A program made the translations under genes and the position numbers. From the NCBI GenBank assembly GCA_907163345.1, contig CAJQUN010001201.1:28119-92118 (forward strand): a stretch of 64,000 nucleotides of DNA. The letters run 5' to 3'. Every line of letters begins with the position of its first letter. The first letter of the stretch is position 1. This document shows, piece by piece, positions 42,301 through 53,797 of the stretch. Source of the DNA: Haberlea rhodopensis (Eukaryota; Streptophyta; Magnoliopsida; Lamiales; Gesneriaceae). The notes beneath the pieces are model-generated. The model made no database searches. It was not told the origin of the DNA and saw nothing but the letters and a program-made list of their open reading frames with translations.

Positions 42301-45300
42301 AACAAAATTCTAGTCATATTAGGCAATGTAATCGAAGAGAACTAACATCAGAACGCAAGTATGTTGTAGCCATCTAAAGGAGCTAAACTAGAGAAGTGAC
42401 AAGTACTCCCCATGATGAAAGGGAAAAAAGAAAGCTAAAAAGATAAAACCCCAAGACCTAAATCCATAACCACACTATATGACTGTTTTAATCGAAGAGG
42501 ACTAACAGCACAAGGCAAGTATGTGGTAGCCATCTAAAGGAGCTAAACTAGTTTGGTCGTTTTAGTTCTTGAGTTCTTGTGTTCAAACTTAGTAGTACCT
42601 CTGGTACTCTTTTATCTATTTATATATCTATTTGTCTGATCAAAAAAAAAAAACCACGCTATGAATGACTGTTCAATCAATCGCACAGGTTTTTTTTATT
42701 TGCCTGACATGATACTTAAGCACAAATAACACATCCACAGAGGGTTATAAAGGCAAAGAATGAACATTGCATGAAACGATGTTTAAGTATGCATGACATG
42801 ATGTCTGTGAAATTGGATACTTCGAGAAACTAAAATAAAACTTGAAATATGCACGAACAATATGTTGCCAGATTCAACTTTCGAGGAAGATCCACTGTAT
42901 GTGACTTAATAGAAAAAAATTTATGTACAAAGTACAAAGCCCAGATGACACGAGGCACACTGCATTGTCCTCTTCATTCTTTGCTCAATGGGCAGGTGAG
43001 GTTTCTATATTTTTACTACGTTTCTACAAATCCTATTGGGATGAAACCCTCGCCTGATGAAAGAAAACCATGCTTTATGATCAAGAAGCGGTTTGTTATG
43101 ATCAGTTCAAGTTGTGCAGGTTTCCCTCAAGAAAGAATTTGTATATTTGACAGCAAAACTATTATTAGGGTCATTTTTGAATGGTTTCAAAAGCAAGCTG
43201 TGTGCACGGTAAGTAAATACAGTTTTTTATTTAATTCTTTCTCCTAGGGATTAGAATAAAAAAACCGTTACTTCATTTCATCAATTTTAGGATATCTATG
43301 ATACCCTGTCGAACATTTTAAAATTCTGAATAAACTATGCATCAGAATATCCATAGTAAAAACTTAATAACGCATGAAGGTAACAAATAAATCTTTGGAA
43401 ACTGCCATACCTCTCCTGAAGTTTGATAATTCCAGCAGATGCTTCCATCTAAAAAATCAAGGAAATAAATTTTTCCCTCGTAGCATCCAACCACAACCTG
43501 CAAAAACACTCATACAAGCTCAGGGCGTGTATTAGATAAGAAGATGCAATCATAAAAGTAAAAACAATATTAAAGTTAAGGGTTCGTCCACGGGCAAAGA
43601 GACAGAGCGATGAGAGAGACTTTTGAGCGATTTTGAGTTTTTTGAATCTTCCCGCCCACCGCCGCCTTCCTCCCTCGCCGTCCGGCGTTCTTTCCGGCGG
43701 GCCATCCCTCCCGCCCCCCTCTCCCCTAACCCTCTCCCTTTCCTCTCCCTCCTCCGCGACCTAACCCTCTCTCCCTCTCTCTTCCGACCTAGCTAGTTGC
43801 GTTTCGCTCCTGCCCTGCTGCGCCTCCTCTCCCTTCGCCGCCGGCGCCCTTCCGGCTCCGACTGGACCTCCCCGCCCCTAACCCTAATTCTCCCCAATCC
43901 TCCGTCGAGTAGGCAGCATGTATTTTAGAGAGAGAACGAGAGGAGAGTATTTTCAAATTCCACCAGCCCCAATCCCATCCCAACCACCTGAAACCTTTTC
44001 CGGCCAGCCTTTACCCAACCCATAGCCTTCGCCGCAACCCTAACTCAGCCCCAACCCATGCCCAACCCATCCCAACCACCTGAAACCTTTTCCGGCCAGC
44101 CTTTACCCAACCAATAGCTTTTACCGAACCCTAACTCATACCCATCCCATTTCGCGAGTGAGAGCCGCCCCATTAAACCCTTGATTGGTAAGGAGGTTTC
44201 ACAGCTTGGTCAGGGTCAGCCGGATGATTTCCGATTTCCGCAGCATCGATTCTCGGCAGGAGTTTCTGATAAACAAGCCACGGACGAGAGTCGCGAATGT
44301 CGCTCACCCTTCGCACCAACGAATATCGCCGGGAATTCCAGTCCACATGCAGAAAATTTCAGCAATGTCAACACCATTCTTCTTCACAAACTTTCCAGAA
44401 GATTGGTTTCACATTGAAATGTGGCGAACTTTCCGCAAAATTGGTCAGGTTTGCGATGTATTCATCCCTCAAAAACGGACAAGAAGTGGCAAAAATTCGG
44501 CTTTGTTCGCTTTATAGGCATTACTGATGTCAGCAAGACTGAGGAGGCATTAAACAGAATTCAGCTGGGCTCATTTCAACTTCAGGCAAAATCTTAGCCG
44601 CTTTTAACCGTGAAGCTACCAAACATACTGCAAGGGCCGCTCATCATATCCCAAATAGGAGAAGCAGTTCAGATAAATCTTATGCGCAAGCTCTTAATGA
44701 GCAGAACAAGAATAAGCAGTGCGCAAACATGGCCAGAGAGAAGGCCAAATGGGCAGATTTATGTTTCGAATCCACCAAAGAGGAAACACAATGGTTGGAA
44801 GGAAATCTGATTTGCACGATGCACGATTCTGAGAAACTGATTGAGATTCAACATGATTTCATTCACAATGGTTATGAGTCAGTCAGAATCATCCCAATGG
44901 GGTGTTCCCAAGTTATGCTGTTTGTGATGAAAATAAGGATAAACTGAATGCACTGATCAAAGAAGAGCAGGAGTGGCTGGGATTATGGTTCAAAGATATC
45001 CGTTATTGGGAAAAGAACATGCAAATACACGACCGGGAAGTGTGGATATCCTGCCTGGCATCCCACTTCATGCATGGAATGTAAGATTCTTCAAGCTTAT
45101 AGCATTCAGGCTAGGTTCTTTGCTCAAATCAGTGAGGAGACCATTAGTCGAACTAAGCTTGATGTGCAAGACTACTCATTACCACTTCTTCTAAGGAATT
45201 CATCAACACGGTCACTCAGGTTGACATTGATGGTAGAGTGTATTCAATAAGATGTTAGAAGATGGGGTTGATGGACGATGGTGGAAGGGTGGTTGTCAAG

Positions 45301-48300
45301 GCCAATCAAGTGGAAGTGGTACCGAATCACCGTGCTCAGATTCAAACTATTCAGATGAGGCAACTTCCGCAATCATCATGGGAACAGGAATTGATTCAGA
45401 ACGAAAATCTTCAAGGGTGGAGGGATGAGAATGTATCTGCTCACTCCCCGGAAAAGGTAATGCAGGGGGGGTCTTTCACCGGTAATTGTGAACACACCGT
45501 CCGCACACTCCCTGGGAGTAATGCGGAGAATATTGTGAAAATTCTACAACGCAAAGGGGAATGGGGGACAGTCAGAGTTGATGAGCTCTAAAAATACGTA
45601 CCCAACGGAAAAAAAGGTTGGAGGATAGTCATATGGGAGAGAAGGCGCGAACAGGGGAGGATGAGATTGGATTAAAGACTCAGGATTGTGTACAAAAGGC
45701 CACTCAATTATGGGAGATTGGTAAGAAGTTGGGGATTGTAGGACAAGGAAATGAGCAAGAATCATTCAGAAAATTGATGGAATTGGAGAAGAGAAACTTT
45801 GGCGGACATCGGTGATCGTAAGAATACAGGTGATGTTAGAGGTTCCCCAATGATTATTGTCAGTTTCAATATTCGAGGGATTAGGGGGAAGGGGGAAGAA
45901 AAAGGGAAATCCGGGGGTTGATTCACAAGGAAAAGGTTGATTTTTTTGTGCATTCAAGAAACAAAAAAAGAAGTTATAACAAAGGAGATGTGTGTAGAGA
46001 TATGGGGGGATAAAAACTTCAATTGGGCGTACAAGGGGGCAGAAGGCTCTGCTGGTGGACTACTTTGTCTTTGGAACGATGATACCTTCCAAATGGATTC
46101 ATGTTGGGGAGACGATGGAATATTATGAGTGGAGGGTTATTGGGGGGAAGGAAGAATTAAATGTCACATCATAAACATTTACTCTTCGGGGGTGATGGAA
46201 GTCAAACGGACCATGTGGAATGTGTTTGCAAGCTCAAATTGGGGGGAAGGAGGAGGAAAAGTGGTGTATTTGTGGAGATTTTAATGAGGTTCGAAAACCA
46301 TCAGAAAGAAGGGGTCGGTCAGAAACTCATAACTTGTGTGGCAATGAGAGAGTTTGACACTTTTATCAGTAATTCGGGACTGTTGGATCTGCCCTTGATC
46401 GGACGAAAATATACATGGTACAGGCCTGACGGGACGTGTGTAAGCCGTTTGGATCGATTCCTTTTAATCCAATGGATGATGCGGGGGAATGGCCTGACCT
46501 AACTCAATGGGTACTTAAAAGATCGGTTTCTGATCACTGTGCTATTGTCCTAAAGAGACACATTAGAGATTGGGGACCGAAACCATTTCGGAGTTTGGAT
46601 GCGTGGATAAAACATGCACCAATTTAAGTCCTTTGTGGAACAACAATGGAACAGCTATCAGGTCTCAGGATGGGGAGCCTATATCATCAAGGAAAAATTT
46701 AAACGATTGAAGTCGAGTCTCAAAATATGGAACAAAGAGGTGTTCGGATCTTTGGAGGGTAAAATTGAGGAGTCTAAGGACTTGATTAGCAAATGGGATG
46801 AACTGGCGGAGGAAAGAGAATTGTCGTCAGAGGAGAATCAGATTAGACAGAAAGAGCTTAGCGAGTTGCAGAATCAGTTAGGAATGAAAGATACTCTACT
46901 GTATCAGAAGGCAAGAATCAAATGGTTACGAGAAGGTGATGTTAATTCAAACTTTTTCCATAAGGTGGTCAATCGGAGACGGAAGAGGAATGAGATTGTG
47001 GGATTGTACATAAATGATCAGTGGAAGGACGATGTACAAGGAATTAAGGAAGGAGTCTACGATCATTTCTCTAAGCAGTTTGCTTCGAGGGAATGGAGGA
47101 GACCACTTATGGCGGGGGTGCAGTTCGATCATATCACACCGATAGAAAACGGTACTCTCACGGAAATTTCACAGAAGTAGAAATTCGGAATGCAATCTGG
47201 GATTGTGATAGCACAAAGAGTCCGGGGCCTGACGGATTCAACTTCAGATTCATTAACTTTTTTGGGAAATATTAAAGGATGATTTATGAGGTTCTTTCAA
47301 CAATTCCACACACATGGAAAGATGATTAAGGGGGGGAATCCATCCTTTATTGTGCTGATACCAAAAAAGGAGAATCCCAATAAAATTGACGAATTTCGAC
47401 CGATAGCACTTATTGGATGTGTGTACAAAGTTCTAGCCAAGGTTCTGGCGACCCGATTGAGTAAAGTTCTGGACAGGATCATTTCGGAAACACAATCTGC
47501 ATTTATAGGTCAAAGGCACATTCTTGATGAGATTTTGATTGCTAATGAGTTGGTTGATGAAATGAAGCGGAACAAGAAAACAGGAATGATCCTAAAGGTG
47601 GATTTTGAGAAGGCCTATGATTCGGTGGACTGGCCTTTTTTGCAAGATGTGATGTCCAGAATGAATTTTGACATCAAATGGATACATTGGATAATGGAAT
47701 GCATTTCAAGTGCAACAGCTTCTGTTTTGATTAATGGGAGCCCTACGAAGGAATTTAAGTTACAGAGAGGATTAAGGCAAGGAGACCCATTATCTCCTTT
47801 TTTGTTTGTGATTGTGGTAGAGGCACTTAGTAGAATGGTACAAAAGGCAGTACAGGTTAACTTACTGACACCGCTATCTGTGGGAAGGGAAAGAATTCAG
47901 TTATCGCATCTTCAGTTTGCGGATGATACATTGTTCGTTGGTGAAGCGACAGACACTAATGCTTTAACATTCAAAGCCATTTTAAGCAATTTTGAGTTGC
48001 TTTCTGGGTTGCGAATCAACTTCCATAAAAGTCACTTAATGGGGATAAATGTGGCGGAGGATTTGATTGTCAACTTAGCGGAATTGTTGCATTGTAAGGT
48101 GGGCAAATTACCATGTACATACCTGGGATTGCCGATTGGGGTGAATCCAAAGCGAAAAAGAGACTTGGAATCCGATTATTGATAAATACAGGAAAAGACT
48201 GGCTGCATGGGAAGATAAAACTCTATCTTTGGGAGGACGAGTGATTTTGATCAATGCTGTATTAACCTCCTTACCGATCTACTATTTCTCCTTTTACCGA

Positions 48301-51300
48301 GCTCCAAAGAACGTCCTAGCCAAACTACAGTCTATACAAACCGCTTTCTTATGGGGGGGTGGGGAGAGTTGCCGGAAAAATAGCCTGGGTCAAATGGTCT
48401 GAGATTTGCAAAGCAAAACAGAATGGGGGGGTTGGGGGTTCGAAATTTGGATCTTTTCAATAAGGCTCTTTTGGGGAAGTGGGGGTGGGGGATTTTACAA
48501 AATGACAGTTCTTTGTGGTGGAGGGTTCTTTAGGTCGAGATATGATTTTAATAAATGGAGTTTGATGGATGAAGGGGAGGGAAGGCGGGAGGGTAGTGGT
48601 TCAGGCGTCGTCATGGTGGAGAGACATTTTGAATAGTACGTTTCTTGATCGATCGGGGTGGTGGTTTATTAGAGGAATTAAGAGAAAAGTTGGGAATTGG
48701 TGGGGGGACTCGATTTGGGCCGATGTTTGGCTGTGGGATAGGAGTTTGAAAGACTCTTTTCCTAGATTAGCGTTGCTAGCTAGGGATAGAGATATTATAA
48801 TAGCACAGATGGGGGGGATGGGTGGGTGGGTTATGGGAGTGGCGTTGGGATTGGAGAAGGGAGTTATTGGATAGGGAAGTTGTTTTACATAATGAGTTAA
48901 TTTCTTTGTTGGACAGGACGCTTTTGACACAGGCACAAGAGGATCTATGGACGTGGACTTTGGAGGATTCAAAACTATATTCTGTTCAGACTGCATATGC
49001 AACACTGTTGGAGGACCCACCAATTGATGGACACATATCGGAGACATGTATTTCGATTTGGAAACTTTGGCACCTTCTAAGGTAGCAGCACTCATCTGGA
49101 GGGTGATTCGAGATCGATTACCGACAAGATCAAACCTCAGTAAAAGAAACATATTCATGGGGAACGAAGCTGGTAACTGTGCGATGTGCTCTCTCACGGA
49201 AGAGACTACAAATCATCTGTTTTTCTGCTGTCCGGAGTCATATTCCTTATGGATGAAATGCTATCGTTGGCTGGGTTTCTATACGGTATTGTCGTCGGAC
49301 TCAATCGCCCATCATTGGAATCACCATGGACTATGGACAAGAAAAAAAGGGAAGAAAAGCTTGGATGACAATATGGAGCTCGGTGCTTTGGACGATATGG
49401 CTTCACAGAAACAATTTGTGTTTTAAGGGCAGCACTCACAAGGAGGATGATCTACTGGAGACAGTCATTCACAGATCTTGGTTTTGGATCACAAACAGAG
49501 GAAATAATAGATTTTTTGTACTCGTTTGTTGATTGGAGACGGGAACCGTTGATTTGTTTGTTCTCTTCTTAATTTCTAGTTAGTAGGATCTACTTTTTCT
49601 AATTTAACTTTTTCGATGCTTTCGCATCTACTTTATAATATATATATCTTGTCTGATCAAATAAAAATAAAAGTAAAAACAATGAGACAAAACCTGAGAA
49701 AAATCTTCAAGAATTTCAGCAGAGCATTCTACTCGTCCTTGTAGTTTAGTCTCCCAGCATACATTTCCGCTAAAATGTAAATGCAACGTAGTGAAATTTT
49801 ATTCGGATAATCTTATTAAGCAAAACTAACTGTAATGATGCTCAAAGGGGGATGAGATGAACCAGTTTGAACACACAAACTATATAAAAAAAAAAAAAAA
49901 AAGCAGCTAATATAAGTGACGAACTGAAAAGATGCAATTTTTCTTAGTTTTACAGATTTATATCCATACAGAAGAATTAATTTTGAGTTTTCTCTCAAGG
50001 CTCTTTGACAATGCTATAGATGGAAATGCACATCAGATGCCATGATCCAGCATTTTCCTAATTTGCACAATCGTACAACTTCTCAATTCACTTTGAGTTA
50101 ACAAACAAGGAAGCTCTTTATTAAACCAACTACATATGTAATAGTTACCTGCACGAGTTAATAATTTCAAAACTAATTCACAGTATCTACAATCTGGATT
50201 CCATCAATGAGACACAAACTACATAAAAGGATCATGGCTTAGGCCACTGTGCTTTGTTCATGGTTCTCTAACTTGGTACATTGTACCAGACAATATTAAA
50301 CTTTAGATCACACCACAAGCTATCAAGCAACAAACTAATCATAGAGTATAGAACAAAGCCAGACAATTTCAGTATTCATCAGATTAACAAAATACGTACA
50401 CCACCACAACAGAAATTCTGTTCCATCAATAATCTATGAGAGTTACAACACATGCAATAACAAAATAGCACCCACTATATTCTTCAAACAAAAGACAAAA
50501 TGGAGCATAAGAACTTTACCTGTCATAGGAGTTTAAGTACCGAGAAATTGCACAAAAATTTACAATTTTAAGATTCTGAAAGTTCAATTAGAGGTCAGAA
50601 ATCAGTAATACCTTTTGGCATCTAAACAAACAAACTTGTGTGAGTGAGATCCGATAAATAGACGAATATCATTTTCTAAAAAAACGACAAGAGGCGATGC
50701 ATCAACACAAGAATCAGTGCAAGCTTTCCATAGTTCTTGCAGAAAGCCTTTTCTCTCTTTTACTCGTATGTTCGACCAAGATGAATAACATGAATAATTT
50801 CCCTCACAATGCTCCCCATGTGATCCTTTGTTACATCGACTGAAAGAACAAGTTGTGTGTAACGGTGGAATGAGATTCCAAAAATCATTAGCTCTAGGAC
50901 TTCCTTCTTTCGTCGCCTTTAAGTGTTTGGGGGGATTATATATATCATTGTCATTATCAGACCATAATAACCTTGCACGAGGCTTGCTACCTGGGTAACT
51001 TGCCAGAGGTTCACTCAGGCCCACTCCAGGATAAGCATATGTTTTTAAAGCATCATTGGACAATAAAAGAGCCATCTGAAGCTTTAGTGGGGTGGGAAAG
51101 GTATACAACAATTTCATATGGATTCCCAACTTGAAAGATGCATAGGCTGCAGACATAGAATCACCACCCATATCAAAAAAATTATCATCAACTGCAATCT
51201 TCTCAACCATTAATGCATCAGAAAAGACCTGATCAGATATAACAAAGGCAGAAATATGAACTTATCAGAAAAAAGTGAAGTCAATATCAGCTGAAGAGGA

Positions 51301-53797
51301 TGAAAAAAATTAATTTTTTGTTTCATTCCTTTAAAGACTGCAACAGACACATTACTGTTTCAAAAAATGGAAGCCACAGAGAAACACCTGTGCTCAAGTG
51401 GTACAGACAGGAATAAAAAATGTTACGAAGACGAAAAATTTGATAAGCATATTTTACCATTGGTAAGCAAGCATTATTAGGTCCATACTTAATTACTTAA
51501 TTCTTCCTAGATACACATTGCTCAACAGGATTTAAACCAGAAACAGATACTAAAGATGGAACAGCATTTTCACAAACGAAAGAAAAATATGAGTGCACGT
51601 GAAGGGATCCGGAGATATTGAGAAATTGGCTTAGATATTTATTTCCTAATATACCAATTTACAGGGAAGTGGCCACATCTTTTAGTTGAGAACACCTATC
51701 ATTTTTTTAAGATCAGTAACACTTATCACTCAGTGTATATTTACAAACAGAAACTGAAAACAAGCGGCAGACATTCCTGGGAAAAAATGTTCTTGAAGTC
51801 ATAGTACACAACAATAATCTCAATTTCATGCAATTAATTTCATTGCAGAATTTGAAGGACCATTAATCTCACACAGATGTTGGAGCTTCCAAAAGTAAGG
51901 CGAATTGTACTGCTTGCTTTTAACCTTAGCAATTTTATCCTTCTCTTCCTTAGTTTAACTAGACATTCTTTTGAATCCAGAGAAAAAAGACAGCAGAAAT
52001 TTCACTCAATAATGACAAGAAGTAAACCTTAAAGATAGTTGTGGAGCCATTTCAAAACAGCTGTATGGTTGCTCGCACGCATCACTTAAAAAAGTCAGCT
52101 TTTTATTGTTTTTAGTAAGTAATTACAAAAACATTTTGAAAATTCTCACAGTTCTGAAAGAAAACCTTTTGAATAGCTTCAATAAGGTCACTAGGAGGAA
52201 CTTCTTCAACATTAGTCTTGATAGGTACGATGGAATGCGTTGAAGGTGCTAACGAAGAGTAATCAATTTTCCCAGAGGATGTCAAAGGTAAGGATCTAGT
52301 GAAGAAGATTGAACTTGGTATCATTATCTGTGGAAGCTTGCTCCTTATCCAACTCCTGAGAGCAGATTTGAGTTCTTCAGTTTCTTCAATCATTTGTTTT
52401 AACAGTAAATATGCTTCAAGTACTAGAATTTCTCCATCAACATCATGGCAAACCACCGCAGCATCAACGATATCAGGGTGATCTCTAAATGCACTCTCAA
52501 TTTCCTCAAGAGCAACACGTTGCCCATTAACCTTTACTGTGCGATCTTTTCTCCCAAGAAAAACCAAGTCCCCACTTGGAAGTTTTCTGGCAAAATCACC
52601 TGTTTTAAAGAAAAGCTGAGTTTTACGTCCACCACCAGGACACTGAATTTCATGGTGTAAAGGCAATTCCATGTGTTCTAATGGCATAATATAAGGATGA
52701 TGGAAGTATCCCGCTGCAACGCATGGTCCTCCAACATATATCTCGCCTTCGTGTGGAGCATCTTCTCCAACAAGTACTATATCACAGTTAGACACGGGCA
52801 AGCCAATTGGGATACTTGCTGGCACTTGATTCTGCAACACCAGTGCCAGCCTCTTGCAATCAAAATATGTACAGTCGCCAGTCACCTTTTTAACATCAAT
52901 CATGTTTACAAATGCTCATCCAGTTGTAAGATTTCAGATGCTCAATAATAAAGTAAATAAAGAAACGAGAGCCAATAATGGAAATTATGTAGCATGTTTA
53001 GGAGGTCAACAATCATCTTATATTCAACAAAACAAATTGAAGAAAATGAAAGATTAAATCCGGTAGTTTACAACTGTTGAATTCCGTGGCAATACTTACA
53101 CTGTTGGTGGTGCAAAGCATGCTAGTAAAAGTTCTGAGTTTAAATGTTAAAACACTGTCTGCCCCCTGCTTATGGTGGCACACAGGTAACATGGACTAAT
53201 AACTCAAACAGGCATCCATGCAGACAGGGGTGATTCTATTAGTAGCTGGCCCCCCCTCAAAAAAAAAAAAAAAAACTATTAGTTTTTTTTAAAAAAATTG
53301 AAAATTGCATTTCGCCCCCAAAAAAATGCATTGATATTTTGACCCCTAAAAAAAAATTTACCCTTTTTTATGTTATTATTTTTTGCCCCCCGCAACTTTT
53401 AGGCTAGATTTACACCTGCATGCAGAAGAATTAAGTGGGAGAAAATTAGCTAGTTCAGAAAAGCTTTCAGAGAATAACAAAATTTCAGGTATATAATTTG
53501 ATTTTGCATCTTTCTTAAAAACTCTTATTTCACAGGATTAAACGGAATTCAATTAAAACAGCATGATCGAAACGAAGGTTTCAGTTTTCTAACCTCTGTG
53601 CTCCCATATAGATTCAAAATTGAAGTCCACGGTAACAATTTCATTAGTATCTCGCACAAGGACAAATGAAATACTTCACCACTTAGTACCAATAACTTCA
53701 AGGAATTTTGAACCATTACACAACGAGGGCTTTGCAAATCAGGAAGGATTGCCCTTATTAAAGAAGGCACTGCCACAAGCCTGTTGATTAAGTATCC
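39336..53797 (-). CDS. AAE19/AASDH-like acyl-activating enzyme gene, eight exons recognised, both ends missing
   Basis: Minus-strand gene with exons (5' to 3') at 53797-53594, 52885-52166, 51228-50612, 49769-49694, 43497-43411, 41955-41912, 40788-40676 and 39394-39336; all splice phases agree. The product joins an adenylation domain (ANL family), a phosphopantetheine carrier domain and a C-terminal PQQ-like beta-propeller, the architecture of animal AASDH and plant acyl-activating enzyme 19. ANL enzymes activate a carboxylate as an adenylate and pass it to the carrier thiol; the substrate of the plant protein is not established here. The N-terminal half of the adenylation domain and about the last 250 propeller residues are not found in the window. 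Several introns carry transposons. Confidence 0.88.
40676..40788 (-). CDS. AAE19-like gene, propeller exon
   Basis: Encodes CGSYDHNLYALDYKSYQCIY then KLQCGGSIFGSPAIDEV. Two donors lie 4 bases apart (GAG|GTAGGT at 40680 and GTAG|GTTATT at 40676); the second keeps the frame with the next exon. Confidence 0.9.
41049..41245 (-). mobile_element. L1-type LINE 3' tail in AAE19 intron
   Basis: Minus strand ends GTACCTCTGGTACTC, then AT-rich DNA, then an A-run (T-run at 41049-41060). The same GTACCTCTGGTACTC occurs in the tail at 42590-42652. Severely 5'-truncated; its exact 5' end is unclear. Confidence 0.6.
41912..41955 (-). CDS. AAE19-like gene, small propeller exon
   Basis: 44 bp encoding VKSQPLVDKCHHLVW; acceptor TTTTTATAG, donor TG|GTAATA. 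The two bases left over complete a codon with the first base of 40788-40676. Confidence 0.85.
42330..42550. repeat. 61-bp diverged direct duplication in intron
   Basis: 42330-42390 and 42490-42550 share AATCGAAGAG, GCAAGTATGT and CATCTAAAGGAGCTAAACTA with a few mismatches. The second copy abuts an L1 tail. Confidence 0.8.
42551..42652 (+). mobile_element. L1-type LINE 3' tail, about 100 bp, plus strand
   Basis: Contains AGTACCTCTGGTACTC, ends TTTGTCTGATC then 12 A. TTTGTCTGAT is also at the end of E3, and TTGTCTGATC at the end of E1, so this is the same broad LINE group. Diverged direct repeats (42468-42487 and 42652-42673, AACCACRCTAT...ATGACTGTT) flank the 61-bp copy plus tail. Confidence 0.65.
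42674..43410. other. AAE19-like intron
   Basis: No element recognised. A 132-codon plus-strand ORF (42849-43247) has no domain and is antisense to the gene. Confidence 0.5.
43411..43497 (-). CDS. AAE19-like gene, propeller exon
   Basis: 29 codons: VVVGCYEGKIYFLDFLDGSI and CWNYQTSGE, a complete blade. Acceptor TTTTTGCAG, donor GAG|GTATGG. The intron upstream, to 49694, contains element E1. Confidence 0.9.
43552..43568. repeat. Target site duplication of LINE E1, left copy
   Basis: ATAAAAGTAAAAACAAT, 17 bp, repeated exactly at 49667-49683. Confidence 0.93.
43979..44130 (+). repeat. E1 leader: 92-bp tandem duplication
   Basis: CCCAACCACCTGAAACC recurs at 43979 and 44071 followed by TTTTCCGGCCAGCC; period 92 bp. 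The whole leader 43640-44150 is rich in C and in CCCTAACC-type runs. Confidence 0.8.
44190..45815 (+). pseudogene. LINE E1 ORF1 (RRM nucleic-acid-binding protein), broken
   Basis: An RRM is seen in two frames: FFFTNFPEDWFHIEMWRTF and VCDVFIPQKRTRSGKN, then FGFVRFIGITDVSKTEEALN. Downstream segments WLEGNLICTMHDSEKLIEIQ and LGLWFKDIRYWEKNM resemble the DUF4283-like region of plant L1 ORF1. Each lies in a different frame. In plant L1s this protein binds the element RNA. The start codon is uncertain. Confidence 0.75.
45850..49572 (+). pseudogene. LINE E1 ORF2 (endonuclease, reverse transcriptase), broken
   Basis: ATG at 45850 begins MIIVSFNIRGIRG, the APE-type endonuclease start, then FLCIQETKKEV (with the catalytic glutamate) and GSAGGLLCLWND. 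RT is the longest open part (47286-48182): FRPIALIGCVYKVLAKVL, VDFEKAYDSVDW, RQGDPLSPFLF and the catalytic FADDTLFVGEA. The C-terminal region 49046-49572 has CAMCSLTEETTNHLFFCCPE, the zf-RVT cysteines, and SVLWTIWLHRNN, ending at TAA 49570-49572. Frameshifts occur near 45890, 46127, 46500, 47170-47286, 48182 and several times to 49050. Catalytic residues of RT are present, but no full protein can be made. Confidence 0.9.
49667..49683. repeat. Target site duplication of LINE E1, right copy
   Basis: Second ATAAAAGTAAAAACAAT. Confidence 0.93.
49694..49769 (-). CDS. AAE19-like gene, propeller exon
   Basis: Encodes GNVCWETKLQGRVECSAEIL and EDFSQ. Acceptor CATTTTAG, donor CAG|GTTTTG. It sits only 10 bp from the right E1 target duplication, so E1 landed close to a splice donor. 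Confidence 0.9.
49770..50611 (-). other. AAE19-like intron
   Basis: 842 bp, AT-rich; nothing recognised. Confidence 0.7.
50612..51228 (-). CDS. AAE19-like gene, carrier-domain and first propeller exon
   Basis: 617 bp. Starts VFSDALMVEKIAVDDNFFDM, then GGDSMSAAYASFKLGI: the serine of GGDSMS is the phosphopantetheine attachment site of a PCP/ACP domain. After a low-complexity linker comes ELWKACTDSCVDASPLVVFL and FIGSHSHKFVCLDAK, the first propeller blade. Acceptor TGATCAG, donor AAAAG|GTATTA. Confidence 0.92.
51229..52165 (-). other. AAE19-like intron
   Basis: 937 bp, AT-rich, no element recognised. Confidence 0.7.
52166..52885 (-). CDS. AAE19-like gene, C-terminal adenylation-domain exon
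   Basis: 240 codons in phase 0. VTGDCTYFDCKRLALVLQNQ follows the GSTE of the previous exon; then GEIYVGGPCVAAGYFHHPY, FFKTGDFARKLPSGDLVFLG with the ribose-binding aspartate (TGD), RKDRTVKVNGQRVALEEIES (hinge, motif A8) and LTSSGKIDYSS with the motif A10 lysine. Key adenylation residues in this half are intact. Acceptor TTAAAAAG, donor AAAAG|GTTTTC. Confidence 0.93.
53217..53426. mobile_element. hAT-type MITE (body 53225-53418) with 8-bp target duplication
   Basis: 194-bp body starting CAGGGGTGATTCTA and ending TAGATTTACACCTG (imperfect inverted repeats), flanked by CATGCAGA at 53217-53224 and 53419-53426. It holds long A and T runs and GCCCCCC blocks, no coding. Located in the AAE19-like intron between 52885 and 53594. 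Confidence 0.88.
53594..53797 (-). CDS. AAE19-like gene, central adenylation-domain exon (first one found)
   Basis: 68 codons: GYLINRLVAVPSLIRAILPD, then SLKLLVLSGEVFHLSL and TSILNLYGSTE, the ANL motif A5 region. Acceptor TTCTTCTAG, donor GAG|GTTAGA. The preceding exons, with the P-loop-like A3 motif, were not found up to 64000; element E2 starts 600 bp upstream. Confidence 0.9.

Larger units (their letters stand above)
43569..49666 (+). mobile_element. L1-type LINE E1, near full length, in AAE19-like intron
   Basis: 6098 bp between perfect 17-bp target duplications, plus strand, antisense to the host gene. GC-rich leader, ORF1 with an RRM, ORF2 with endonuclease, reverse transcriptase and a C-terminal zf-RVT region, and an A-rich end (TTGTCTGATCAAATAAAA). 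Both ORFs are broken by many small indels, often in G or A runs. It resembles E2 and E3. Confidence 0.93.

Noticed and set aside
42849..43247. 132-residue plus-strand ORF in AAE19-like intron
   Set aside because: No recognisable motif, antisense to the gene, no codon pattern or neighbours supporting it.
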